Assembly: GCA_048268845.1 (NCBI GenBank)
Contig: JBLWUQ010000005.1
Coordinates: 1 to 64,000 of the forward strand
Length of the DNA: 64,000 nt
Reading direction: 5' to 3'
From: Muriiphilus sp048268845
GTDB taxonomy: Bacteria > Pseudomonadota > Alphaproteobacteria > Rhodobacterales > Rhodobacteraceae
In this document: in pieces, positions 1 through 7,534 of the stretch
Numbering within the stretch: the stretch's first letter is position 1
Layout of the letters: the number at the start of each line of letters is the position of its first letter
Translations under genes and position numbers: made by a program
The notes under the pieces: model-generated
Seen by the model: the letters and a program-made list of their open reading frames with translations, nothing else
The model's database searches: none
Told to the model about the DNA's origin: nothing

Positions 1-1
1 G

Positions 2-646
2 GCGCGCCTCCACGCGGCGCTTCGGGCGCGCGCCCCGCCCGCCGCCCGCCCCGCCATCGAGGCATCCATGCGGGCCGCGCGCGCGGTCGGCTGCCCGGTG
101 CTGGTGCGGGTGCCCGACGACAACCCCGCCTTCATCCTGAACGTCCTCGACTGCGGCGCGGCGGGGGTGGTGGTGCCGCACGTCACCTCGCCCGAACAGG
201 CCGCGCGCCTGGCCGCGGCGATGCGCTATGCCCCTGGCGGGCGCGGCATCGCCGGGACCACGCGGGCCGGGGGCTACGGCACAAGGCCGCTGCCCGAACA
301 CCGCGCCCAGGCAGGCGACGAAGTGGCGCTGATCTGCCAGATCGAGGACCGCGAAGGCGTCGAGTGCTTCGAGGCCATCGCCGCCGTCGAGGGTGTCGAT
401 GCCCTTTTCATCGGACGCGCCGATCTGACCGTGAGCTTCGGGCTGGACGATTTCGCAGCCCCCGAGGTCGCCACGATCTGCGGCGACGTTCTGGGCGCAA
501 AAGGCGCCGCCACCGGCCTCTACTGCGGCCCCACCGAGGACGCCGCACAATGGCGTGGCAAGGGCGCGAGTTTCGTCGTCACCGGTTCCGACCACACCTT
601 CCTGATCGCCGGCGCCAAGGCGCTTGCGGCCACCATCAAACCCTGA
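2..646 (+). CDS. HpcH/HpaI-family aldolase, 5'-truncated by window edge
   Basis: The reading frame is open to the left edge, so the N-terminus lies outside the window; 214 residues remain. The visible part shows the family's metal-binding and active-site surroundings: GAAGVVVPHV, the QIEDREGVE segment with the metal-ligand acidic residue, and FIGRADLTVSFG near the C-terminal third. HpcH/HpaI aldolases are divalent-metal TIM-barrel enzymes that cleave 2-keto-3-deoxy acids to pyruvate and an aldehyde. The next gene starts 7 bases downstream, so it is the first visible gene of a four-gene + strand run. An upstream methionine-coded start at 68 is internal to the conserved domain and is not the real start. 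The substrate cannot be told from sequence. Confidence 0.85.
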   Translation, partial: ARLHAALRARAPPAARPAIEASMRAARAVGCPVLVRVPDDNPAFILNVLDCGAAGVVVPHVTSPEQAARLAAAMRYAPGGRGIAGTTRAGGYGTRPLPEHRAQAGDEVALICQIEDREGVECFEAIAAVEGVDALFIGRADLTVSFGLDDFAAPEVATICGDVLGAKGAATGLYCGPTEDAAQWRGKGASFVVTGSDHTFLIAGAKALAATIKP

Positions 647-653
647 GGTCATC

Positions 654-1910
654 ATGGCAAAAGACATGCTCACCCCCGATTACGCCCGCAACGTCCGCAT
701 CCTCGGCCATTCCGATCAGGGCGGGCGTGCCGATGGCATCCAGATCATGGTGTCCGGCGGCTATGCCTATGTCGGGCACGTGTTCAACAATGGCTTTTCG
801 GTGATCGACGTGCGCGACGCGAAGAACCCGAAATTCGTGCGCCACGTCCCGCAGCCCGAAGGCACCTGGAGCCAGCACATCCAGACCCATGGCGACATCA
901 TGATCGTCAACAACATGTGCGACATGCTGCGGGTCGAGACCTCGGGCGCCTTCGATCCGGGCGACTATTACAAGGGCTCGGTGGCCGACAAGGTCGACAT
1001 CACGGCGGGCGAGCGGCCCTATTCGGCCGGGATGCGCATCTATGACATCTCCGACCGCGCCAACCCGCGCGAGATCGCCTTTTTCGACGTGCCGGGGCTG
1101 GGCGTTCACCGCACCTTCTGGGACGGCGGCGACTGGGTCTATTTCTCGGCCCTGCCGCCGGGGTTCTCCGACGACATCTTCATGATCGCGGATTTCAAAA
1201 ACCCCGAGAAACCCGAGATCGTGTCGCAGCTCTGGCTGCCCGGCATGAACACGGCAGCGGGCGAGACCCCGCATTGGGACCAGAAATACCGCTACGCCCT
1301 GCACCATGCCATCGTGAAGGGCGATCTGGCCGCCGCAGCCTGGCGTGACGGCGGCATGTCGCTGATCGACGTGTCCGACCGTCACAACCCACGCTTCATC
1401 AGCCACGACAACCCCTGCCCGCCGTTCGCCGGCCACACCCACAACACCCTGCCGCTGCCGGGCCGGGGACTGATGTTCGTGGTCGAGGAAAGCCAGGCCG
1501 ACAACTGCGAGGACGGCATCAAGCGCAACTGGGTCTATGATATCTCGGTGCCGGAAAACCCCGTCACCATTGCCACCACGCTGCCGCCCGACGAGATCGA
1601 CTACAAGTCGAAAGGCGGCCAGTTCGGCCCGCACAACGTGCACGAAAACCGCTCCGAGGGCTTCCAGAGCGAGGAGTTGATGTTCGTGAGCTACCAGAAC
1701 GCCGGTTTGCGGGTCTATGATCTTTCGAACCCGTTCCGCCCCGAAGAGGTCGCCGCCTGCGTGCCGCCCGCGCCGGAGAAGCTGATGGATTACCGCCCCA
1801 ACCGGCCCGTGGTGGTCGACACCACCGATGTCTATGTCGACAAGGCCGGGCTGATCTACACCACCGACATGAATGCCGGGCTGACGATCATGGAGCTGGA
1901 GGGACTCTGA
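654..1910 (+). CDS. LVIVD-repeat beta-propeller-like protein
   Basis: A 418-residue protein with repeated segments of the type VYV..GVIDVSDP: GGYAYVGHVFNNGFSVIDV near residue 35, GGMSLIDVSDRHNPRFI near 235, NAGLRVYDLSNPFRPEEV near 350 and NAGLTIMELEGL at the end. These are typical of the LVIVD repeat family, which folds as a beta-propeller and whose biochemical role is unknown. No signal peptide is seen, so it is probably cytoplasmic. The start at 654 (MAKDMLTPD) is preferred to one at 624 because the longer form would overlap the aldolase. The stop overlaps the next start in a TGATG, indicating translational coupling. It is likely an accessory protein of the same catabolic pathway. Confidence 0.75.
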   Translation: MAKDMLTPDYARNVRILGHSDQGGRADGIQIMVSGGYAYVGHVFNNGFSVIDVRDAKNPKFVRHVPQPEGTWSQHIQTHGDIMIVNNMCDMLRVETSGAFDPGDYYKGSVADKVDITAGERPYSAGMRIYDISDRANPREIAFFDVPGLGVHRTFWDGGDWVYFSALPPGFSDDIFMIADFKNPEKPEIVSQLWLPGMNTAAGETPHWDQKYRYALHHAIVKGDLAAAAWRDGGMSLIDVSDRHNPRFISHDNPCPPFAGHTHNTLPLPGRGLMFVVEESQADNCEDGIKRNWVYDISVPENPVTIATTLPPDEIDYKSKGGQFGPHNVHENRSEGFQSEELMFVSYQNAGLRVYDLSNPFRPEEVAACVPPAPEKLMDYRPNRPVVVDTTDVYVDKAGLIYTTDMNAGLTIMELEGL

Positions 1911-2896
1911 TGGCAAATGTGCTGATCGCCGGGCGTATCCACCCCGCCGGCATGGCGATTCTCGAGGCCGAACCGGGGCTGGAGATCACCGCGATCACCG
2001 ACCCCGGCGCGGCGCTGCCGCCCGAGGCGCTGGCCGCTGCCGACGCGCTTCTGATCCGCTATGGCGATCTGACCGAGGCACAGGCCGCCGCGATGCCCAA
2101 CCTCAAGGTGGTGTCGCGTCACGGCGTCGGTTGCGACAACCTGCCGGTGGCCGCCCTTGCGGCGCGCGGCGTGCCCGTCACCATCGTCGGCCCGGTCAAC
2201 GCGGTCGCGGTGGCCGAGCAGGTGATGGCGATGCTGATGGCGCTGATCAAGCAGATCGGCCCCTATGACGCGGCGGTACGCGGCGGCAACTGGGCGATCC
2301 GCGACAGCCTCGCGGTGGGCGAGTTGTCGGGCCGCAGCCTGATGCTCGTGGGCTTTGGCCGGATCGGGCGCGAGGTGGCACGCAGGGCTGCTGCCTTCGA
2401 CATGCAGGTGCATATCCACGACCCATTCGTGGGCGAGGCCACGATCCGCGCCGCCGGCTACCAGCCTGCCCCCGACTGGCGCGCGGCGCTGCCCGAGATG
2501 GACGCGCTCAGCCTGCACCTGCCCGCCACGCCCGAGACCCGGGGCATGATCGGCGCGGCGGAACTCGCCGCGATGAAATCCACCGCGATCCTGATCAACG
2601 CAGCTCGCGGCGGGCTGGTGGACGAGGCCGCGCTTTTCGACGCGCTCACCGGGCACATGGCGCGAGGCGGCGCGGGGCTCGACTGTTTCGCCGCCGAGCC
2701 CCCTGCCCCCGACCTGCCGCTTCTGACCCTGCCCAACGTCGTCCTCAGCCCGCATTCCGCCGCGCTGAGTGCGGAAACCGCGCAGCGCATGGGCGAGGTC
2801 GCGGCCCGCAACGTGATCGCCGGGCTGAAAGGCCAGCTCGACCCGGCGCTGGTCTTCAACCTCGCAGCCCTGAACGAGGCCGGTCATGGCCTATGA
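1910..2896 (+). CDS. D-isomer-specific 2-hydroxyacid dehydrogenase (NAD-dependent)
   Basis: A 328-residue protein of normal family length. It has the dinucleotide-binding loop GFGRIGREVA near residue 148, the catalytic arginine in INAARGGLVDE, the glutamate in CFAAEPPAPD and the proton-relay histidine in LSPHSAAL. These features define the phosphoglycerate/hydroxypyruvate-type dehydrogenases, which interconvert 2-hydroxy and 2-keto acids with NAD(P)H in the cytoplasm. It overlaps the LVIVD gene by one base and the next gene by 11 bases, so the four genes probably form one transcript. In context it may act on a hydroxyacid made by, or fed to, the neighbouring aldolase. The exact substrate is unknown. 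Confidence 0.88.
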   Translation: MANVLIAGRIHPAGMAILEAEPGLEITAITDPGAALPPEALAAADALLIRYGDLTEAQAAAMPNLKVVSRHGVGCDNLPVAALAARGVPVTIVGPVNAVAVAEQVMAMLMALIKQIGPYDAAVRGGNWAIRDSLAVGELSGRSLMLVGFGRIGREVARRAAAFDMQVHIHDPFVGEATIRAAGYQPAPDWRAALPEMDALSLHLPATPETRGMIGAAELAAMKSTAILINAARGGLVDEAALFDALTGHMARGGAGLDCFAAEPPAPDLPLLTLPNVVLSPHSAALSAETAQRMGEVAARNVIAGLKGQLDPALVFNLAALNEAGHGL

Positions 2897-3620
2897 GATC
2901 CCGACCGAAGGCACGATCCCCTTTCTCGACATCACCATCCCGATCCATTGGGACAACCACGCCATCCTGATGTTCGCCGTCTGGTTCGTCGTGGTGCCGG
3001 CGTCGGTGATGTTCCTGCGCTTCGGCAAGATCGCACCCCGCCTTTACGGCATCCCGCGCGGCACGCCGAAATGGGCCTGGCCGGAACTGTGCTGGACGGT
3101 TCACAAGTGGTCCCTCTACGCCGCGATCGGGCTTGCGCTGGCGGGCGCGGCCTTTGCCATGCTGCTCAGCGGCGGGTTTTCCGGCACGCTGCACGCCTGG
3201 TTCGGGATCGGCACGCTCACCCTTGGCGCGCTTCAGATCGTGTCGTCATGGTTTCGCGGCAGCCACGGCGGGCGCAAGGCCGTCGCCGCCGACCCAGACA
3301 ATCGCGCCACATGGGGCGGCGACCATTTCGACATGACACCGCAACGCTGGTGGTTCGAGGCCTGGCACAAGACCTCGGGCTATTTCGCGCTGTTTCTGGC
3401 GGGCGGCGCGGTCGGGACCGGGCTGGCGCAGCACTGGATGCCGCTGGTCGCCGGGGCGCTGGCGCTGGTGGTGGTCGGCGGGCTGATCGCGGCGGTGGTC
3501 TTGCAGGGGCTGGGCCACAAGCACGACACCTACCAGTCGGTCTATGGCTACCACCCGGAAAACCCGTTCAACAAACGCCGCTACGGCAAGATGATCGACG
3601 CCGAGGGCGAAAAGCCCTGA
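2886..3620 (+). CDS. cytochrome b561-domain membrane protein
   Basis: A 244-residue protein with about five or six hydrophobic segments (near residues 25-45, 75-95, 100-120, 155-175 and 185-210). Histidines lie at helix ends (TVHKWSLYA, TLHAWFGIG, WHKTSGYF, GLGHKHDTYQS), as in cytochrome b561/ferric-reductase-like domains that bind two b haems. It begins inside the upstream dehydrogenase gene (11-base overlap), so it is coupled to it. A membrane haem protein next to a soluble dehydrogenase and an LVIVD protein suggests electron transfer linked to the pathway, but no partner is proven. The charged C-terminus (NPFNKRRYGKMID) is probably cytoplasmic. Confidence 0.72.
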   Translation: MAYEIPTEGTIPFLDITIPIHWDNHAILMFAVWFVVVPASVMFLRFGKIAPRLYGIPRGTPKWAWPELCWTVHKWSLYAAIGLALAGAAFAMLLSGGFSGTLHAWFGIGTLTLGALQIVSSWFRGSHGGRKAVAADPDNRATWGGDHFDMTPQRWWFEAWHKTSGYFALFLAGGAVGTGLAQHWMPLVAGALALVVVGGLIAAVVLQGLGHKHDTYQSVYGYHPENPFNKRRYGKMIDAEGEKP

Positions 3621-3623
3621 GCC

Positions 3624-4280
3624 TCAGCGCTGAACGGTCAGGCCGAGCAGGGAGTTGAGCGGCTGGAAACAGCCGGTTCCGGTGACGGTCACGCCGGGAT
3701 TCACCCCGTCGAACACGCCCAGCAGCGCCTGAACCCGGGCCGGGTCCCAGACCTTGCGTTCACCGCAGAGCGCATGGGCCTGGACAGGGATACGCCGGAG
3801 CCGCGCGGCGGGTTGCTCGGCGCGAAACCGGGCATGGGCATCGCGGCCAAGCGCGAACAGCACCTCGCCCGCCAGGTCGGATTGCACATGGTGCGCCGCA
3901 TAATCCCCGCCCAGCCGCTCGAACGCCGCCGCCTGGTCGAACCCCAGCGTCAGAAGATACGCCGCGACCGTGCCGCCACCCGCGACATCGCGGGCAAGTG
4001 CGGCGTCCTCCAGCGTCACCCGGTCGGCGATACGCACCGCATCGCCCTCGACGCGGGCCGGAACGGGCATGAACACCGCCTGCGGCCGGGCCAGCGCCGC
4101 GATGCACGCGGACGCGTCCGCCATCCACTGACGCAGCCCATCCGCCGCCCGGCCATCCCTGGCCAGCAGACGCGCATATTGCTTTTGCCGCCCGAGCCGC
4201 GCCCGGGCAGTGTCGAGGTAAAGCGAAACCGGCGCCTCGAAGCGCAGCGCCACGTCGGGAAAGGCGCGATGAAAGCTCAT
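3624..4280 (-). CDS. methionine synthase activation-domain-like protein, corrinoid partner
   Basis: A 218-residue protein lying directly downstream of the corrinoid protein gene (4 bases apart). Its pattern resembles the AdoMet-binding activation domain of B12-dependent methionine synthase: an AAYLLTLG segment near residue 108, an alanine-rich helix with DLAGEVLFALG, and a C-terminal stretch WDPARVQALLGVFDG followed by GVTVTGTGCFQPLNS, which parallels the PxKSxSG region of MetH-type reactivation domains. Proteins of this kind often accompany free-standing corrinoid proteins and may reactivate oxidised cob(II)alamin. The assignment is by pattern only; conserved AdoMet residues were not checked by alignment. 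It converges on the cytochrome b561 gene with only 3 bases between stops. Confidence 0.55.
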   Translation of the reverse strand: MSFHRAFPDVALRFEAPVSLYLDTARARLGRQKQYARLLARDGRAADGLRQWMADASACIAALARPQAVFMPVPARVEGDAVRIADRVTLEDAALARDVAGGGTVAAYLLTLGFDQAAAFERLGGDYAAHHVQSDLAGEVLFALGRDAHARFRAEQPAARLRRIPVQAHALCGERKVWDPARVQALLGVFDGVNPGVTVTGTGCFQPLNSLLGLTVQR

Positions 4281-4284
4281 CCGG

Positions 4285-4929
4285 TCATGCCACCTGCATA
4301 CCGAGCACCTGTTTCACCGCCTTGACCGCGCCCGGCGCGTCCTCACCGAACCCGTCGGCGCCGATCTTGTCGGCGTAATCCTGAGTGATCACCGCCCCGC
4401 CGATCACCACCTTGGCGTGATTGCAGGTCTGGCGCAGGTGGTTCACCACGCTGATCATCTGCGGCTTGGTGGTGGTCAGAAGCGCGCTGAGGCAGACCAC
4501 CTGGTTGCCCCTCGCCACCGCTTTCTCGAATTCCTCATCCGGCACGTCGACGCCCAGATCCTCGACCTCGAACCCCGCGCCCTTGAGCATCATCACCACG
4601 AGGTTCTTGCCGATGTCGTGAAGATCGCCCTTGACGCTGCCGATGCAGACGCGTCCAAGCGGCTGGCGCGCGGTCGAGGCCAGGGTCGGCTCGATGATGT
4701 CGATCCCGCCCTGCATGGCCCGCGCCGCCACCAGCATCTCGGGCACGAAGATCTCGCCCGCGGAAAACTGGTCGCCGACCTCGGCCATCGCCGGGATCAT
4801 GGTGTCGTCGAGCAGCGCGCCCAGGTCATCACCATTGTCGCGCGCCTTGGTCACAAGCTCGACCACGGTTTCGCGATCACCGTCGCAGATCGCTTCGAAC
4901 AACGTGTCCTTCTCGTCCTCGGTCAGCAT
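4285..4929 (-). CDS. corrinoid (cobalamin-binding) protein, MtbC/MetH-like
   Basis: A 214-residue protein. Residues 1-90 form the helical cap (DKDTLFEAICDGD-type start, then VGDQFSAGEIFVPEMLVAARAM), and residues 92-214 the B12-binding Rossmann domain with D102-x-H104-x-x-G107 (GDLHDIGKN), the SALLT segment and VVIGGAVI. His104 is the expected lower cobalt ligand. Such proteins carry a methyl group on cobalt between a substrate-specific methyltransferase and an acceptor methyltransferase. The start at 4929 is chosen because GAGGA lies 7 bases upstream and because a good promoter and palindrome lie between 4952 and 4993; an in-frame start at 4986 would precede the transcript. No substrate-specific MttB/MtgB-type methyltransferase is visible beside it. 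Confidence 0.9.
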   Translation of the reverse strand: MLTEDEKDTLFEAICDGDRETVVELVTKARDNGDDLGALLDDTMIPAMAEVGDQFSAGEIFVPEMLVAARAMQGGIDIIEPTLASTARQPLGRVCIGSVKGDLHDIGKNLVVMMLKGAGFEVEDLGVDVPDEEFEKAVARGNQVVCLSALLTTTKPQMISVVNHLRQTCNHAKVVIGGAVITQDYADKIGADGFGEDAPGAVKAVKQVLGMQVA

Positions 4930-4951
4930 TACGGCATCCTCGATTCGCGAT

Positions 4952-4967
4952 ATGAATGCGCATTCAT
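4952..4967. promoter_or_regulatory. 16-bp perfect palindrome, probable LacI-family operator
   Basis: ATGAATGCGCATTCAT is a perfect inverted repeat with a central CG, the usual form of LacI/GalR-family operators. It overlaps the last bases of a promoter-like -10 and covers the likely transcription start of the corrinoid gene, 23 bases upstream of its ATG, an ideal position for repression. The divergent LacI-type gene at 5108 is the obvious candidate ligand. Confidence 0.7.
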
Positions 4968-4993
4968 TATCATGCAGAACCTGCATCCGTCAA
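4966..4993 (-). promoter_or_regulatory. sigma70-type promoter of the corrinoid operon
   Basis: Read on the minus strand: TTGACG (4993-4988), a 16-base spacer, then GATAAT (4971-4966). The spacer contains the small inverted repeat TGCAGGTTCTGCA. Start-point spacing places the transcript start near 4959, inside the palindrome at 4952-4967. Confidence 0.6.
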
Positions 4994-5026
4994 TCACCGC
5001 CTTCGCCGCTCGATACACGCAACGCT

Positions 5027-5072
5027 GGTAGGGTTCCATAACTCGCCGGGCTGGTATAGGTAACCTTCCATA
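5027..5072. repeat. two direct repeats GGTA-N3-TTCCATA, possible regulator sites
   Basis: GGTAGGGTTCCATA (5027-5040) and GGTAACCTTCCATA (5059-5072) agree at 11 of 14 positions and are 32 bp apart, about three helical turns. They lie in the divergent region 36-81 bp upstream of the LacI-type gene. The spacing suggests binding on one DNA face, either by the regulator itself or by an activator. Confidence 0.4.
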
Positions 5073-5107
5073 CCGCCCCGGCGCCGGGGCCTGCGGAAAA
5101 CCGGGCC

Positions 5108-6145
5108 ATGCCAAGAAGATCAGTCACCTCCTACGATATCGCCAAGGCGGCGGGCGTCTCGCAATCGGCAGTGTCGCGGGCCTTCTCTCCCGGCGCGCCG
5201 ATCGCTGCAAAAACCCGCGAGCGCATTCTGAATGTGGCCGCCGAGATGGGTTATCAGCCCAACGCCATCGCCCGCAGCATGTCGTCGGCGCGCCAGGACA
5301 CGCACCAGAAATCGGGCATGGTCGGGGTCATCGTCACCCGCCTCGAAGACCCGTTCTTCGCCCATACCATCGCCCATTTCAGCCGCCACCTGCAGGCCAG
5401 CGGCTGGCACATGCTGCTGTTCACCGTCGACACCGAGGCCGAAGTCGATGGCGCGCTGAATGCGCTGATGCAATACAAGGTCGACAGCATCATCATCCTG
5501 TCGGCGATCCTCAGCAAGCACATGGCCCGCGTCTGCCGCGACCAGGGCACGCCGGTGATGCTGTATAACCGCAGCGCCGAGGGACTGAACGTGAACTCGG
5601 TTCAGATCGAGAACCACGAAGGCGGGCGCATCGCCGCCGACATCCTGCGCGAGGCCGGACATGACCGCATCGCCTTCGTCGCCGGCGACCCCAACGACGA
5701 AACTTCGCAGGGGCGCGCGGCGGGGCTGGCCGAGCGGCTGGCCGAGGACGGGCTCGAGGTTTTCCTGCACGAAACCGGCGACTACACCTTCGTCGGCGGG
5801 CGCGAGGCGGGGCTCCGGCTGTTTTCACGCAATGAGCGCCCCGATGCGGTGTTCTGCGCCAGCGACGTGATGGCGCTCGGCGTGCTGCATGCCGCGCGCC
5901 ACGACCTCGGGCTTGAAGCGCCCCGCGATTTCTCGCTGATCGGGTTCGACGACATCCCCGCCGCCGCCTGGCCCGGTCACATGCTGACCACGATCCGCCA
6001 GCCGATTCGGCGGATGATCCGCGAGGCGGTCGACATCGTCATCGACCAGATGAACACCCCCGACCAGCCCCCGCGCGTCACCCGCTTTTCAGGCGCGCTG
6101 ATCCTGCGCAACACCGTGCGCGGGGCCGGGCCGGGCAGCACCTAG
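5108..6145 (+). CDS. LacI-family transcriptional regulator
   Basis: A 345-residue protein. Residues 6-60 are the LacI helix-turn-helix and hinge (SYDIAKAAGVSQSAVSRAF, then MGYQPNAIARSM), followed by a periplasmic-binding-protein-like ligand domain (VIVTRLEDPFFAH, VMLYNRSAEG, FVAGDPND, DAVFCASDVMALG, GFDDIPAAAWPG). It is divergent from the corrinoid operon and its stop overlaps the stop of the RraA-family gene on the other strand. The operator-reading residues after GVS are Q, S and R, identical to those of the second LacI-type protein at 10792, so the two may read the same site. The inducer is unknown; the context points to the substrate of the catabolic island. Confidence 0.95.
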   Translation: MPRRSVTSYDIAKAAGVSQSAVSRAFSPGAPIAAKTRERILNVAAEMGYQPNAIARSMSSARQDTHQKSGMVGVIVTRLEDPFFAHTIAHFSRHLQASGWHMLLFTVDTEAEVDGALNALMQYKVDSIIILSAILSKHMARVCRDQGTPVMLYNRSAEGLNVNSVQIENHEGGRIAADILREAGHDRIAFVAGDPNDETSQGRAAGLAERLAEDGLEVFLHETGDYTFVGGREAGLRLFSRNERPDAVFCASDVMALGVLHAARHDLGLEAPRDFSLIGFDDIPAAAWPGHMLTTIRQPIRRMIREAVDIVIDQMNTPDQPPRVTRFSGALILRNTVRGAGPGST

Positions 6146-6837
6146 GTCCGCGCGGCCTCGAACCTCGCCCAGACCTCTGCGAAGCTGTCGAAGTCGAAAT
6201 CCGGGCACCGTGCTGCCTCCAGCACGATCTGTTCGGTGTCGATCAGCTTGGCAATGGCCGCGCCGATCTCGGGCAAGTAGTCCGCCGGGATCACCACCGC
6301 GCCGTGGCGGTCGGCATGGATCACCTCGCCATCCGCGATGGTCAGCCCGAACACCCTCACCGGCGTTGCGATCTCGCGCACATGCACGAAGCCGTGGCTC
6401 GGCCCGACCGAACCGGCGACCACCGGGAACCCATCGGGCAGGTCGCCAAGGTCGCGCATGACCCCGTTTGTGAGCGCGCCGGACAGGCCGAAGCCCTTGT
6501 GGATCGTGGTGTTGATCTCGCCCCAATAGGCCCCGATCGCCGCCGCACCGTCGATATCCTCGACCACCGCCAGCGCCGGGCGCGGACCGCTGGCCATGTG
6601 CCGGTAATAATCCATCCGCCGCGCCCGGATCACCTCCGCCGGCTCGTCAGGCGGCGCGATGGCCGAGATCTTCGCGGTCCTTGCCACGCCCACGATGGCC
6701 CCTGCGCCGGGGTCGGAACACAGCATCGTGCCCCGGGTGAAGCGGTCGAAGCCCCGCTTGCCCTCGACCACCTCGATGGCGTTGCAGACGGTCGGGGTGT
6801 CGACCGCGCGCAGTTGCGCAATCAGTGCCTCATCCAT
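6142..6837 (-). CDS. RraA-family protein (HMG/CHA-aldolase-like)
   Basis: A 231-residue protein of the RraA/dimethylmenaquinone methyltransferase-like fold: VDTPTVCNAIE near the start, GAIVGVARTAK, VVEDIDGAAAIGAYWGEI, GLSGALTNGVMRDL and DRHGAVVIP. Active family members are 4-hydroxy-4-methyl-2-oxoglutarate/4-carboxy-4-hydroxy-2-oxoadipate aldolases that use GD/ARD-type residues to bind metal and pyruvate. Here the loop reads GVMRDLGDLPDG, which keeps the R-D pair. It is the last gene of the long minus-strand run and overlaps the hydrolase gene by 8 bases. In this setting an aldolase or decarboxylase of a keto acid is more likely than RNase E regulation. Confidence 0.8.
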   Translation of the reverse strand: MDEALIAQLRAVDTPTVCNAIEVVEGKRGFDRFTRGTMLCSDPGAGAIVGVARTAKISAIAPPDEPAEVIRARRMDYYRHMASGPRPALAVVEDIDGAAAIGAYWGEINTTIHKGFGLSGALTNGVMRDLGDLPDGFPVVAGSVGPSHGFVHVREIATPVRVFGLTIADGEVIHADRHGAVVIPADYLPEIGAAIAKLIDTEQIVLEAARCPDFDFDSFAEVWARFEAART

Positions 6838-7534
6838 GCTCTGTCTCCTCTCGCCAGCGCATCAGCGCGGCTGTTGTCTGGTCGGGTTGTTCCAGCGTCG
6901 GCAGGTGGCCGGCGCCCTCGATGATGGTCAGGCGGGACCCCGGAATAAGCGCGTGCATCAACTCGTGCCGCGCCACCGGGCAAAGCGCATCGTCGCGACC
7001 GCAGAGGATCAGCGTCGGCCCGCGCCAGGCCGCCAGCGTTTCGGGCTGATCGGGGCGGTCGCGCAGGGCGACCGACTGGCGGCAGAACACATCCGGCCCC
7101 AGGTCCAGCGCCATTTCCATGCACAGCGCCAGGATCTCGTCGCGCCGCGGCCCCTCGGTCAGGTAGTTCGGCTTCATCTCGTCGCGCATAACCTCGGCCA
7201 GCCGACCGGCCCGCGCCTTGTCGATCTGCGGGCCGCGCCGGGCCTTGACTTCGTCGGTTTCCGCCAGCGGATTGGTGTCCATCAGCGCCAGCCCCGCGAT
7301 GCGATCCGGCGCCTGCCGGAGCATCTCCATCGCGACGATGCCGCCCATCGACAGCCCCGCCAGCGCCACCCGCGGCGGGGCGTCGGCCCACAGCCCCCTG
7401 GCCAACGCCTCGATGCTGTCCGCGCCGCCCAGATCGGCAACCGAGACCGGGCCAAGCGCCGACAGGGCCGCGATCTGCGGGCCAAACAGCCGGGCGTCGC
7501 ACATCATCCCCGGAAGCAGGATCAGGGGCGTCAT
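6830..7534 (-). CDS. alpha/beta hydrolase
   Basis: A 234-residue protein with the hydrolase fold: LILLPGMMCDARLF (oxyanion region) at the start, the nucleophile elbow GLSMGG near residue 70, the acid in LILCGRDDALCP and the histidine in EGAGHLPTLEQP. It is probably a cytoplasmic esterase, lactonase or C-C hydrolase. The start at 7534 (MTPLILLPG) gives an ATGA overlap with the upstream MetE-like gene and removes a basic, non-homologous leader. It sits between the methyltransferase and the RraA-family aldolase, so it may open an ester or lactone made in the same pathway. The exact substrate is unknown. Confidence 0.85.
   Translation of the reverse strand: MTPLILLPGMMCDARLFGPQIAALSALGPVSVADLGGADSIEALARGLWADAPPRVALAGLSMGGIVAMEMLRQAPDRIAGLALMDTNPLAETDEVKARRGPQIDKARAGRLAEVMRDEMKPNYLTEGPRRDEILALCMEMALDLGPDVFCRQSVALRDRPDQPETLAAWRGPTLILCGRDDALCPVARHELMHALIPGSRLTIIEGAGHLPTLEQPDQTTAALMRWREETEHG

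Noticed and set aside
636..1916. Long minus-strand open frame opposite the LVIVD gene
   Set aside because: It is antisense to a gene with clear repeats and has a His/Val/Arg-rich shadow composition.
4929..5107. Cobalamin riboswitch upstream of the corrinoid gene
   Set aside because: No B12-box-like sequence was found and the predicted leader is only about 30 bases.
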